Positions 1 through 12,247 of a stretch of 64,000 nucleotides of DNA are shown in pieces. This stretch comes from Bolinopsis microptera (taxonomy: Eukaryota > Ctenophora > Tentaculata > Lobata > Bolinopsidae), in NCBI RefSeq assembly GCF_026151205.1, contig NC_087072.1, positions 17,375,669 through 17,439,668 of the forward strand, read 5' to 3'. The position numbers and the translations under genes were made by a program. The number at the start of each line of letters is the position of its first letter. The stretch's first letter is position 1. The notes beneath the pieces were generated by a model that saw nothing but the letters and a program-made list of their open reading frames with translations, was not told the DNA's origin and made no database searches.

Positions 1-864
1 GAGATCTTGATTTAGGAGTATAAAGATTGCAGTTTTCTGCCTCACGTGATCCACCAGAAATATACGAGAATTTCCCGATAAAATGCTTTGGACATGTTTC
101 ATTGATTATACGGTACATATATGAGCTAAGATGAACCTGTCGTCTCAAATGGAGAGGAAGCCATCCCATATTTTTGTATACATTAACCGACCTCTCTCTG
201 ATGTTTACATCTATATTTTTCCCGAACCATATTTTAACCGGTCGTTAATAAACCCGTCGTAATAATCCCGAGTAAGGTAGACAATTAGCAAAATCGGAAA
301 AGTAGACTTGAATTTGTATATATAATTTTTAAAGCGTATGTTATTGCCCACGTTAAGGGGCCTGTTAATAATTAATTAAATTATTAGCTATTTTAGATTT
401 AATAATAATAATATCAATCAATAACATACAAATGGAATAAACTACAAAATATACCTTAAGAGAAGTGTGGATTTGCAAGCTAGTTTACTATGCAAAATAC
501 TTAAAATGTATGTAATCAAATGACTTGTGGGTCACCAAAACACAGATGTCGAGTGCAGATGCAACTCCTGTGCAAGCTGGGCCCACCGAAAAACAGTAAT
601 CATTTGAAATTACGAAGCCAAAATTAAAAGCAAAATTTTGATATTTCATTATCAAAAACATAAATAAATAAATAAATAAATAAATTCTAACATTTATTAC
701 ACGCTTCGACATTAAAATATACCCAACAAAGATGTACATTTAAGTCATTCAAGCGAGACTTAGTGTTGAAATACCAAGATTATGGACTTTTATCAGTTCA
801 GATTTTATGAACAAATATTTGCATGAAGTTCCCAAAATTATGCACTTTCATATCAGTTCAGACT
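1..864. other. AT-rich stretch without a recognised gene
   Basis: No convincing coding region is seen. The stretch has a short (AAAT)n run near 661-685. Positions about 205-280 share a wording (cccg...ggtcgttaataa...cccgagtaaggtag) with the inner part of the inverted-repeat element at 47038-47777, so it probably includes a degraded piece of that repeat family. The last about 90 bases before 865 look like the 3' untranslated end of the neighbouring retrotransposon fragment. Confidence 0.4.
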
Positions 865-2028
865 TTATGGACAAATATTAGAAATATTATCAAAAGCTAG
901 GTGGAAATAAAACGTCTTTAGAGCATTTTTAAAACATTCTACAGATGATAATGATCTCACTGAGTAGGGTAGTTCATTCCAAATTTTTGGTCCACAAAAC
1001 ATAAATGCAGCATCCGTTCGTCTGAAATGAGGAGCAGGAGGAACTTTCAACAAATAAAAGTCATCATCTAGTCTGGAACTTTGTCTTCGTACTTCCCTTA
1101 GATTGATGTGTCCTTGTAAGTACTGAGGGGCTATGTTATTAAGACACTTGAAGACCAGAAGTGATATTTTGAACTTGATTCTGAACCGAACAGGTAAAAA
1201 GTGGAGCTTTTTGAGGTAAGGCATGATAGGTTCACGTATATTTTTTCCGTAAAGACCAAAAATAAATCTAGCAGCATTGTTCTGTATCTTTTGTAGCTTA
1301 TGGAGATTCTTTTCTGTTATACCATAATAGACTGAGTTGCAGTAGTCTATGAAACAGAGAATATTGGAGTGAACTAACTGAACTTTTAGTTCATGAGAAA
1401 GCTTTGAACCGATTCTTGATAAGTCCCTTTGATTCAAATAACATACTTTGGACACAGCATTTATTTGAGAGTCCAGATTCATTTGGTGATCGAAAAGGAA
1501 TCCTAGGTTCTTGGCCTTGCTAACAGGACAGATTGAGAGGTCTCCTAAATCCATTGTCTGGATTGGGCTGACATATGGTCCTATATCAATGAACTCTGTT
1601 TTTTCATCATTCAGTTTTAGGAAGTTAACTGTCATCCATTGCTTTATCTCCAGAAAGCAATTTTTCACAGCTGTTAAATCAGGATTAGAACTGTGAACAT
1701 CGAAAGCAAAGTACACCTGTGTGTCATCTGCATACAAATGTATCGAGAAACCATATTTTGTGACAATTTCCTCAAGATCTCTGGTATACAATATGAACAG
1801 TAGTGGTCCTAAAATAGATCCTTGAGGTACACCAATATCCAGATAGCATTCAGAAGATGTGGCTTTTTTAACTTTAACCTTGAATGTGCGATTATTAAGG
1901 TAACACTGTAACCAGCGGAGTGCTAGTTCTGTAATACCATACGCATTCTTGAGTTTCGTAAGAAGGAGATTATGGTTTATGGTGTCGAAAGCAGCTGATA
2001 GATCTAAAAGTAGAAGCACAACATTCAA
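865..2028 (-). pseudogene. 5'-truncated non-LTR retrotransposon, reverse transcriptase C-terminal part
   Basis: The open frame (about 387 codons) is the second half of a LINE reverse transcriptase. It begins at LLDLSAAFDTINH (RT block with the first catalytic Asp), then GVPQGSILGPLLF, then the YADDT active-site box with the catalytic Asp pair. The C-terminal thumb and connection follow, ending with the GPKIWNELP-type motif usual in the CR1/L2 branch. There is no in-frame ATG start; it opens abruptly near 2028-2040 with the endonuclease and the RT N-terminus missing, the normal 5' truncation of LINE copies. The frame has no internal stop, so this copy is not very old. Branch assignment (CR1/L2-like) is from motif wording only. 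Confidence 0.85.
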
Positions 2029-2839
2029 GAGTAGAAGTGCAACATGTGGCTAGTTGAAACAAAATACAAGTCCGACATCTATTATATATACCAAAAGTGT
2101 ACCGATGATGAACTTGAAGAATCACAAATCAGTAGTTCGCGCAAATGAGTTTTAATAAAACCATTAACTACCTTGATTTAAATATTAATATTTCCACAGA
2201 AGGACTAGAAATATCAGTGTATAACAAAACTGATGATTTTAATTTTCATGTTGTATCCCTTACATTTTGTCACAGTAACATCCCAACCGAGGTTGGCTAC
2301 AACGTTTTTTCAAGTCAAGTTCTTAGATATGGTAATGTTTGCACTAGATTGGATATCTTTACCTCCCATCTTCACAACGTTGTCTGAGGAAATATAATAA
2401 CGTTTCCAGGAAGTTCGGTATTCTAGATGACCATAACATTATTAAAGAACTCCCCTGATATCTTTTGATTTTATTGAAACACGGGTACTAGCTCTGCTAA
2501 ACTGAAAAAAATCTGAAACTTAGGTGAATAAGTGTACAACGTGCTAAACCGAAGTTCAGACTGACCAGTGAAAATGGGCGAGCGTACCAAGTGTCATTTT
2601 AAAAAAATTAAAAAAGAAAAAAAAGGGGGACCCCCAACCCATGTAGCAGAGACACCTCACAGCAAGTTGACAAAAGTGGCTCTTGCTTGTGAAAGGTGTA
2701 TCAACTACCCGCCGAGGCGGTGGGTTGGGAGTCCCCCCTGGGATCATCTCATCCGTAAAATTTGACACAATATAGAAGCTACAATAAATTATCTATAAAA
2801 TTTATATAAACAAACTTAAGAGACCACAAAGCTCGTCTT
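2029..2839. other. Non-genic stretch
   Basis: No recognised gene. Small open frames at 2145-2387 and 2568-2765 have no motif I recognise. Positions 2600-2640 hold an A-rich run followed by a short G/C block. Confidence 0.35.
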
Positions 2840-3163
2840 CTGAGGAATGAGATTGAAGGATACGTCATCCAGTCCAAGGTGCTGGGCTTTTTGTCTTCCT
2901 CTGATTCCCCTGAGTGCTGTGAGTGTGCTTCGTAGCAGATCAAACCTGAATCGTGTTCTGATGTGGTTTTTGACCTGGCTCTTAGCTTCTTTATTGTGGT
3001 CAGCTATCCTTTCAGAAATACGATCTACAAACACAGTGCAGAGTGGGCCCATACCTCCGGATGTTGTAAAGACTAGTGGGACAAAGGACCCTTTCTCTGA
3101 CTGAAGTACCCTTTCCTCATAGAGATCTTTCTTCTCTTTCTCATGTGCACTGTCAAGTGTCAT
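2816..3163 (-). pseudogene. Retroelement RT C-terminal tail remnant
   Basis: The minus-strand frame reads as the C-terminal tail that follows the RT domain in a common invertebrate retroelement family: a basic lead-in, then the landmark FVPLVFTTSGGMG at about residues 27-39, then an iRtRfrFdLLRSTLTALRG-like block ending with a basic Arg-Gly segment. Only this tail is present and no RT core is found upstream on this strand, so it is a fragment. The family resemblance is recalled from similar GGMG...LRSA...RG tails and is not verified here. Confidence 0.6.
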
Positions 3164-3315
3164 TTAAATTAGATGTTTTAGTCAGTGATTTATTACTGAA
3201 GCTTTTAATTACAATAACTAATGCTCCTGTAAATACTTCAATTAATTTGTTCCGTTATTCTTTTTCCTTCCTCTTTTCCTTGTCATCCCCTTTAGTTTTA
3301 AGATTCTTGCTATAA

Positions 3316-6138
3316 ATGGCTACAGCTAACACTATTAATGCGAAGTACCAAACAACAAGTGGGAGGTGGATCGTTGGTATACCGTTAAATCGATTTAACA
3401 CCGCAATTCCAGTCGCAAGCCTGGGACCACTACTAGCATTGTCACAACATCTACAAAGCTGCCATATAGCCTGACTGACAATTTTCTCGACTGACTGACA
3501 ATGTTTTTTCTTTTCCCCATTTAGAATACAAAGATTAGTACATTTTAGCTTATGATTAATATTATATTTTTATCTATAGTTTACCTAGACTAGATTAAAA
3601 AGTTCTAATCAAATATATGGCGACTTCAAACCATTGAAGATTAATGAAAATGTTTCGAACAGTATACATGTGATTTCAGCAATGGTAATTGTCTAGCTAT
3701 AAGAATAGACACCCTCGAAAAATGAATTAACCAATTCAATAGATAAAAATAAAATCCACAAATTCACATCACAACAAAAAGCAGTCTAGACCCCCACCTA
3801 ACTTGTATCACGTGGTGACCCCCACGGTCGTTTCACTATAGCGTCTGTAGCGTCTTCGACGCTACAGGGGGAGCCGTGCACTTCGTGCGCGGCGGGTCAT
3901 ACAACGTATGACAACACCTAACAAGCACTCCATGGCCTGTTTTAGGTAAACCTTTGAAGATTTACCTATTTTAAATAAAGCAGAGTCTAAATTTGAATAA
4001 TCAACTCGAAATATATGATAGAGAACGTAGCCATCATCGAAACCGTTATGATCAACACACAAATATTTAAAAAAAAACAAATATCCTCATAAAAAAGGCC
4101 CCGACGGTTGAAACCAACTCAAATCGATGTATTTTTGAACATCAAACATACAGCAAGGGATTTGGTTAGGATTAACATTAAGGTCAGTGTAGAGGATTAG
4201 GTTTTCGAATAGTCATTTAGGGCCACCCAAAGAACTTGTTAAAAAAAGTTACTTGATTGACAGTCGAGTGTAAAATGATTAATCATCATTTGGTTTTAAC
4301 CTAATTTAAAATTATGTGAAGCAGTAGATTTATAAAAATGTAAGGGACTAAAAAATTAACGGGTGATACTCGTAAAATATCTGTTCCATATATTGGACCG
4401 TCGACGAGTCCAACTCGGCGCGCGTCCTGGTAGGTTGTAAACCTACAAATAAAAAAGTGATAACACGAGTGATTGTATTGTCTATGTAACGCTCGATTTT
4501 CACAGATCAGTCAAAATAAAAATAAGCGGAGTGCACCACTAAAAATATGCGCGGCGCACGAACGCCGGCGCACTAACTAAACATACAACACTAACTAAAC
4601 GGTGCACACTGAATTTAATTTTAAGAATGTTTGGGTTTAGCATGGCAGGGCCAATGCAAAGCTTGGCAGTTGAAACCAAATTGAATTCAAATTGAAATCA
4701 AATTGAAATCAGATTAAAATCAAATTGAAATTAGATTAAAATCAAATTGGAATCAGATTAAAATTAAATTGAAATCAAATTAAAATCAAAATGAAATCAA
4801 ATTGAAATCAAATTGAAATGGATAAAGATTAATCACTCTACACTCAACTGTCACGTGACCTTTTCAACTTAACGGGTGATACTCGTAAAATATCTGTTCT
4901 ATATATTTAATTGGACCGTCAACGAGTCCAACTCGGCGCGCGTCCTGGTAGGTTGTAAATGGTAAACCTACAATGTACAAGTAGCGCCGCGCACTCAATG
5001 AGGCTTCTCACAGATCGGCGAAATGCGCTAATGTGCCTCGCCGAGCTGCGATGAATCAATTAATTCCAATATCCAACAAATTTTTCGGACAGTCTAGTTG
5101 TGAAAGCTCTATTGGAAGATCTTCAGAAATTTATTTAGATTATTACATATTAAGCATTAAATGTAAACCTTTTGCATTTTACATCAAATTTAAACCAAAC
5201 GCAAAAAGCTCCATTCCAATTTCCATATTGTTCCACATTCTCACAAAAACAATGACAAATTGCAAATGAACAGCATTCTTTTTAATACAATTCTATCAGT
5301 ATCATATCTCTATCTTCAATCTATAATTATATCTGCAAACTCATAATTTAATACCCATACCCACTGCGAGCTGATCATTCGCGAGGTGAAAATGAGCGCT
5401 GGGGACGATCTCTCTGAAATTTTACCTGTTGGTTCAGTGGACGATTTTAGCCACAGCGCCTTAAATTTAGCACGATCGTCCATAATCACACAAAGTTACA
5501 GCTAATTTAGTGATGTAAACACTCGTCGCAATATACTGGAATTGAATCGAGCGCGTTACTATGGTTACTGCGCGTTGATATGGTTACTAGATTTAGATTA
5601 GATTCATCGTTTTAGCGCGCGTAGCATGTAGCATTATTACAATTCTATCATATTGTCATATTATTATTAGATGCACGAGTTTAGCTGCATTTTACATTTA
5701 ATTTCAGGAATCTGCAAGATTTGTAATCGATTAGATAATATTTAATTTCGTTCTTCATTCCTTGCTTGGCGGTCCTCATTTATGTATGTATTTTACCTGG
5801 GAGCGGGAACTCCAGGCTACGCTTTTCATTAACCGGGATGTAATTTTCATAAACCGATTAGAGTTTAGTCAGTATGACATGCTGATCGCCGCCAGACAGT
5901 TGAAAATTTGTTTCATACACATAAAATTGATTGTGTCATATCTGAGTTCTTGGCTGTATTTCGAAACCTCAGTCAGTTGTGGGTTTTTACCGGCCTAAAT
6001 AAAAAGTCAAGTTTACAGGACATTTCTGGGGAACCTTACTATGTGTTTTACTTAACAAGATCAAAGATGCGAAGGTGAGGAAAAGGAAGCGTGCATTCGA
6101 GAGCGTATCATTTTGTACATTATATAAATATTACCCCG
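3316..6138. other. Repeat-rich intergenic region with GC-rich SINE-like modules
   Basis: There is no gene. A block at about 3820-3915 (tcgtttcactata...gccgtgcacttcgtgcgcggcgggtcatacaacgtatgacaa) recurs at about 53220-53300. A block at about 4360-4447 and again at 4873-4975 (gggtgatactcgtaaaatatctgtt...gacgagtccaactcggcgcgcgtcctggtaggttgtaaa) recurs at 17583-17675, 17772-17855 and 53490-53585. A block at 4985-5055 (cggcg...gcgcatttcgccgagctgcgatga, read on minus) recurs at 53600-53680, 54810-54870 and 55210-55275. These are dispersed copies of one or two short interspersed repeat families. Confidence 0.55.
4681..4822. repeat. 12-bp minisatellite (aaattgaaatca)n
   Basis: About 12 imperfect tandem copies of a 12-base unit alternating aaattgaaatca and agattaaaatca. 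There is no coding potential. Confidence 0.85.
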
Positions 6139-6146
6139 ATCTGAAG

Positions 6147-6936
6147 CAGGAGGTGACCGGGATTGGCAATTTTGAGTTATCCCGGTCCCGGTCAACCGGG
6201 TCAAGTCACATTTTTCATCCCGGTCGCGGTCAAATGCTGATTTATGATCCCGGTCCCGGTTAATTCAGGATTCTTGGTCCCGGTCAATCACTCAAATTTG
6301 CCGTGATTTTGACCGGGATCTTTTACATAATTTCATTCACTGTGATTTTAAGTTTTTACTTTCATTCATTGTGAATTTCATCTTTAAACAACCTCTGAGC
6401 CAAATAAAACAATGTTTAAAATTGCTAAACAAGTTTAGGTAACTAATATCGTTACATAACTCATAAGTGCAAACTAACATCAAGTTTTCAACTCGGGCTA
6501 CGCCCAATTGTCCATTGGAGAATGAAACTGTTGAATAATTTGAGGGATCATTGACTGAGGAATGAGGGTGAACTTGAGTAATCAGTACATGAACATTATT
6601 GGTGTAGTACATTAGGCCCATGCCCCATATTGACGGGTTTTTTCTAGTTTTTTCTAATTTAATATTCTAGTTATTACTTATTCAAATTGTTCAATTATAA
6701 TGTAAATGAAAGTTGCAGCTTTCAATATGAGAATACCAGTTTTGGTCCCGGTCAAATCCCGGTCATCCCGAAAAAATTGTATTGTTGGTCCCGGTCCTGG
6801 TAAGATAGAAATCCCAGAAATTATTGGTCCCGGTCACGGTAAATTGATAATCTCTGTCCCGGTCCCGGTCAAGTCACATTTTGTATCCCGGTCCCGGTCC
6901 CGGTCAGGCCTAAAATCATGTCCCGGTCACCTCCTG
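6147..6936. mobile_element. Non-autonomous TIR transposon (MITE) with 8-bp TSD
   Basis: The ends are inverted copies of caggaggtgaccggg (6147-6161 and its complement ending at 6936). The perfect 8-bp direct repeat atctgaag lies immediately outside at 6139-6146 and 6937-6944. An 8-bp duplication is typical of the hAT superfamily. Both subterminal regions are crowded with cccggtcccggtcaa motifs, probably transposase-binding repeats. No transposase is encoded, so it depended on another copy. Confidence 0.85.
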
Positions 6937-6944
6937 ATCTGAAG

Positions 6945-8690
6945 TTTGATGACTAGAAAACAGTGAATACAATTAATGTTTATTAATATTATTATCGAAC
7001 TTCATATTATATTGTTTATCCTAAGTAAAGATCTGATAACTCTACAACAGGGATCGGTTAAACTATAAATGGAAACAATTTAAATACTGAAACATAAACT
7101 AGTGTTAACATATCTATAATACGTTAACTTAAAACTTAATTACATCAACTTGCAAGATTTAAAAAATGTTCCCTATAAAATACAGAGGCAATATCAAATA
7201 TGGCACAGTTCAGTCAAATGAAAAAATCTGTTTGTTGATGGCACTGAAGAATATTTTGAAAAAAGCTACGATGAAAGTTGAAGGAACAGTTAAAGGAACA
7301 CTATACCAATTTCAGAATGTAAATTTTCGTGTTTAAATATCATACTTTATAAGGTATAAAGTTTCGTATTATTAATCAAAAGTTGGTGTAATATCACACG
7401 TAACACGTTTTAGATATTAAACAGAAGAAAGTTTTTTGTCCTAGATCAAGAGCTGCTCATTTCTCACAAGCAGTGTGGTCGGGGTTCTGTTCTTCGATTC
7501 TTGCTGCCTTTGTCTTTCGCACGCAAGTAGGAGTACCCTGAGGATTAGAGGCAATAATAATAATAACGCTTTATTTGTATACCGCTTAGGCCGTATAATC
7601 AACCATGAATTATTAAAATTTTATAGTTCTACAATTGGAACCTGCGACTTGTTTTGCAGTGAATCACAATCCAGACGAAATGTGTAATTTTAAAAAGTAT
7701 AGGTACACACCTGTCCGTAGTTTCTCGTACATCACGCGTGACGTCCGGCTAGAAGGAGTTTCTCCCAGGTCTGCTGTCTAGGAAGAGAGAATGGGAGATG
7801 AGAGCTGTTTGACCTTTATGACTTCACTTAACAGCCAGAGGTGCCATAAGCTAACTCGTCGTAAATTGCGAGCTCTGGCAGGTATCCTCGGGTGATTGTC
7901 AGATGAGATGGTGGTCCAAAAGAAACTGCTGGGAGCCTGACAGAAAACCGTATTGCAAGCCCCGAAACGGTGTCAGGTTTGTGACTGAAGATTCTGATCA
8001 AGCTCAGGGTTGAGTCTACACAGTGTCGCCACTTGCCGATGCCAGTTGATGCGACAGGACACTGATTTAAGTGGGAAGTTGTGTCTAAGAAACAGCGTGT
8101 GGTTCGGGTGCCGGTTGAACGCATGTAATAGGGAGGGTATATCCGTATTTCGCTGCTAGGAGGTGGTCCGCAGATTGCGTGAAGATGCCTACTTTTAAAC
8201 CTATCAATAGGTTCAATAGGTAGGTGCTAGTGATGCAGTCCTTGACCCGGAAGCTAAGGCTTCCCCGTTTCTCGCTCATTTGTGCTCCGATGTTCTTGTG
8301 ACCTCTGCAGGGGTCAAGTGCAGGATGAGGGACATGGCCGACCAGGAGAAGGTTGTTTTTGAGAGGTATTTTTATACAGTTTAACTGTATCATTACCCTT
8401 GGAAATCTCTCGACCCAAACGATGCCAAATTCTGCCTCCGAGCACAAGTACTTTGTAGGGGGTCAGCGAGTCATTTCATGTCTATTGTTCAATGTCGTTG
8501 AGTACAGGGGAAGTTAGCTGCTGTCTACTGCCGTTATTCTCCAATTCTTAGAGTTCGTCTTTCGCACGTGAGTAAGTTTCCTGGGGAAAATAAATAGTCA
8601 ACCAAAAATTATTAATAATAAACATAGATGGACTTCCCACAATTATAACCAGTAAATCTGACACCTGCTAGCTGGCGTAAATTTTAAATT
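6945..8690. other. Intergenic stretch, no gene recognised
   Basis: Nothing recognisable as a gene. Weak open frames at 7828-8447 on the minus strand have no family features. A moderately GC-rich block at 7700-8560 may be an old, unclassified repeat. Confidence 0.35.
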
Positions 8691-10012
8691 TAACACGCAG
8701 TGCGCGCGCCGCGCGCTAAAAATATCTCAAATTTGAAAACTGATGTGGTTCTTATTACCGAAAATCGAATTCGCGCCAGCCGCAGAAGATGAATCCGAGA
8801 TTTTGGAAACATTTGAGACAACTTCTGAAACATGTTTTTCGGCTGTATATGTCCGTGAACTGAGTGGGATTTGCCCTGGTATGATAGAGCATGTGTACTA
8901 ACATTTTCAGCCTCCTGTGAAATATTTCTATGATTCATAGAATGAACGAAATGAACAAAAAATGAACATTATCCTAGAATTGCCTAAAATAAGCTGAAAC
9001 CGATTGGTATCGGTTGGTATTGATACCACAAGTGTCCCTAAGAAGTTTGGTTAGCCTAACACGTTCAGAAATGGCTCTAAGGCAATGTTTTCATTTTGGT
9101 TTCAGAGTAGTTGAAATAGTGGTTCAAACATTTGAGACAAATTTGAAAACACGCTTTTGTAGCCGTATTTATGGTTGTACTGACTTGAAATCTATCTGGT
9201 ATGGTAGAGGGACACGTGTACTAACATTTGCAGCCACTTAGAAGTGTAAAATACTCCCCTGGTTCATGGAATGAACGAAATGAACACAAAATGAACATTT
9301 CCCTAGAATCCCCTGAATTGGGCTAAAACCGATTGGAATCGATCGGTTTTGATACCAGGAGTGTCCCTGAGAAGTTTGGTGTGATAATCATGTTCAGAAA
9401 GGGCTCTGGGGCAATGTTTCCATTTTGGTTTCAGAGTAGTTGAGATCGTGGAAACATTTGAGACAAAAGTGTGACAAGGCTTTTACAGCCGTATTTATGG
9501 TTGTACTGACTTGGAATCTATCTGGTATGGTAGAGGGACAGGTCTACTAACATTTCCAGCCACTTAGAAGTGTAAAATACTCCCCTGGTTCATGGAATGA
9601 ACGAAATGAACACAAAATGAACATTTCCCTAGAATCCCCTGAATTGGGCTAAAACCGATTGGAATCGATCGGTATTGATACCAGGAGTGTCCCTGAGAAG
9701 TTTGGTGTGCCTAGCATGTTCAGAAAGGACTCTGGGGCAATGTTTCCATTTTGGTTTCAGAGTAGTTGAAATAGTGGTTCAAACATTTGAGACAAATTTG
9801 AAAACACGCTTTTGTAGCCGTATTTATGGTTGTACTGACTTGAAATCTATCTGGTATGGTAGAGGGACACGTGTACTAACATTTGCAGCCACTTAGAAGT
9901 GTAAAATACTCCCCTGGTTCATGGAATGAACGAAATGAACACAAAATGAACATTTTCCTAGAATCCCCTGAATTGAACTAAAACCGATTGGGATCGATCG
10001 GTATTGATACCA
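8690..10012 (+). repeat. Tandem array of about 325-bp repeats, forward orientation
   Basis: Three clear copies and one degraded copy of a unit of about 327 bases. The landmark ggtttcagagtagttga falls near 9098, 9427 and 9754. Other landmarks are aaccgattggaatcgatcggtattgatacc, tcatggaatgaacgaaatgaacacaaaatgaac and atctatctggtatggtagaggg. The short open frames inside it (near 9014-9241 and 9675-9896) are by-products of the repeat. Confidence 0.85.
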
Positions 10013-10300
10013 GGAGTGTCCCATAAGAACACGAACATCGGCTCTCATTGATACCACATGCCATAAGAACACGAACATCGGCTCTCATTAATGCCACATG
10101 CCATGAGAACACGAACATCGGCTCTCATTAATGCCACATGCCATGAGAACACGAACATCGGCTCTCATTAATGCCACATGCCATGAGAACACGAACATCG
10201 GCTCTCATTAATGCCACATGCCATGAGAACACGAACATCGGCCCTCGTTAATACCACATGCCATAAGAACACGAATAACGGCCAATCAATACCACACAAT
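10013..10300. repeat. 40-bp minisatellite
   Basis: About seven tandem copies of a 40-base unit (ccatgagaacacgaacatcg followed by gctctcattaatgccacatg), nearly identical in the middle and diverging at both edges. It lies at the centre between the forward and inverted arrays of the 325-bp repeat. Confidence 0.9.
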
Positions 10301-10609
10301 CTGTTCATGACGTGATCTGTACAATTACAAGATCTGATCAGAGAATGATAACGTACATGATGCTTACTTGAGCAGCATCAGCTTGTTATCCCTGTCACCG
10401 GACGAAGGGGTATAAAGGATATCACGACGAGGATCATTTATTTTACCCACCATCTTTACAGCTTTCACTACAACATCTCAGACAGTTACAACACGAAAGC
10501 ACCTACCCCTTATTCCTTGGTCAGGAATGTACTTTACTACTACTTCTTCTACCCTCCTTCCTTGCTCGGGAACGTAGCTTTCTGCCAGTGGCGTAACAAC
10601 CGCCCCTGC

Positions 10610-11640
10610 TAACCCTGCTATCAAATGTTTCCACGATCTCAACTACTCTGAAACCAAAATGGAAACATTGCCCCAGAGCCCTTTCTGAACATGCTAGCAC
10701 ACCAAACTTCTCAGGGACACTCCTGGTATCAATACCGATCGATTCCAATCGGTTTTAGCCCAATTCAGGGGATTCTAGGAAATGTTCATTTTGTGTTCAT
10801 TTCGTTCATTCCATGAACCAGGGGAGTATTTTGCACTTCTAAGTGGCTGGAAATGTTAGGACATGTGTCCCTCTATCATACCAGATAGATTCCAAGTCAG
10901 TACAAGCATAAATACGGCTGTAAAAGCCTTGTCACACTTTTGTCTCAAATGTTTCCACCATCTCAACTACTCTGAAACCAAAATGGAAACATTGCCCCAG
11001 AGCCCTTTCTGAACATGCTAGGCACACCAAACTTCTCAGGGACACTCCTGGTATCAATACCGATCGATTCCAATCGGTTTTAGCCCAATTCAGGGGATTC
11101 TAGGGAAATGTTCATTTTGTGTTCATTTCGTTCATTCCATGAACCAGGGGAGTATTTTACACTTCTAAGTGGCTGGAAATGTTAGTACACGTGTCCCTCT
11201 ACCATACCAGATAGATTCCAAGTCAGTACAACCATAAATACGGCTGTAAAAGCCTTGTCACACTTTTGTCTCAAATGTTTCCACGATCTCAACTACTCTG
11301 AAACCAAAATGGAAACATTGCCCCAGAGTCCTTTCTGAACATGCTAGGCACACCAAACTTCTCAGGGACACTCCTGGTATCAATACCGATCGATTCCAAT
11401 CGGTTTTAGCCCAATTCAGGGGATTCTAGGGAAATGTTCATTTTGTGTTCATTTCGTTCATTCCATGAACCAGGGGAGTATTTTGCACTTCTAAGTGGCT
11501 GGAAATGTTAGTACACGTGTCCCTCTACCATACCAGATAGATTTCAAGTCAGTACAACCATAAATACGGCTGTAAAAGCCTTGTCACACTTTTGTCTCAA
11601 TTCTGTCTCATGTTTCCAAAATGTTTCCAAAATCTCGGAT
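10610..11640 (-). repeat. Tandem array of about 325-bp repeats, inverted orientation
   Basis: Three further copies of the repeat found at 8690-10012 lie here on the opposite strand. The landmark ctcaactactctgaaacc sits near 10638, 10966 and 11288 (spacing about 328 and 322). With the forward array they form a large inverted repeat around about 600 bp of spacer. Confidence 0.85.
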
Positions 11641-12243
11641 TCATGAACTCGCCAGCCGCCATCAGAAGATGCAGTAGATGAATTCATAAATTTGGAACAT
11701 GGGCACATCACAGTATTGGCCGTATTTGAGTGCTGGGAAGGCTCAGTTCGGATTTCTAAGATGGATATAGCCGTAAGCTAGGCCTAGGAACCATAAAAAG
11801 TCGTATGGAATGACCAGAAATGAACGAAAATGAACATTCTTCTCAAAGTGCTCAGAATGGTTTAAAATGGGTCGGAAAGTGTTTATATTAGTCCTAGGAC
11901 CACTCAAACCAAGTTTGAGAATCATTGCATGTCTAGAACCGATGTTACCAATGTTCCAAAATGTCCCAATTTTGGCACAACAATCCTCCTGAGAAGCCAG
12001 ATTTTTGGAACATGGGCACATCGAAGTATTGGCTGTATTTAAGTGCTGGGAAGCCTCAATTCGGTTTTCTAAGATGGATGTAGGTAAAAACTAGGCCTAA
12101 GAGCCATCAAAACTCAAATAACATTACCCAGGTTCATGGAATGTATGGAAAATGAACAAAAATGAAAATAGTAGTTGAGATGGTGGAAACATTTGATACA
12201 ATTTTGGAAACATGCTTTTACAGCCGTATTTATGCTTGTACTG
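11641..12243. repeat. Degenerate copies of the 325-bp repeat family
   Basis: Diverged pieces (attttggaacatgggcacatc..., catggaatg...aatgaacaaaaatgaa) in mixed order continue the repeat family up to the insertion at 12248. No gene is seen. Confidence 0.5.
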
Positions 12244-12247
12244 ACTT

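Noticed and set aside
10013..10300. 40-bp direct repeats that look CRISPR-like
   Set aside because: The whole 40-bp unit is repeated with no variable spacers, in an animal genome; it is a minisatellite.
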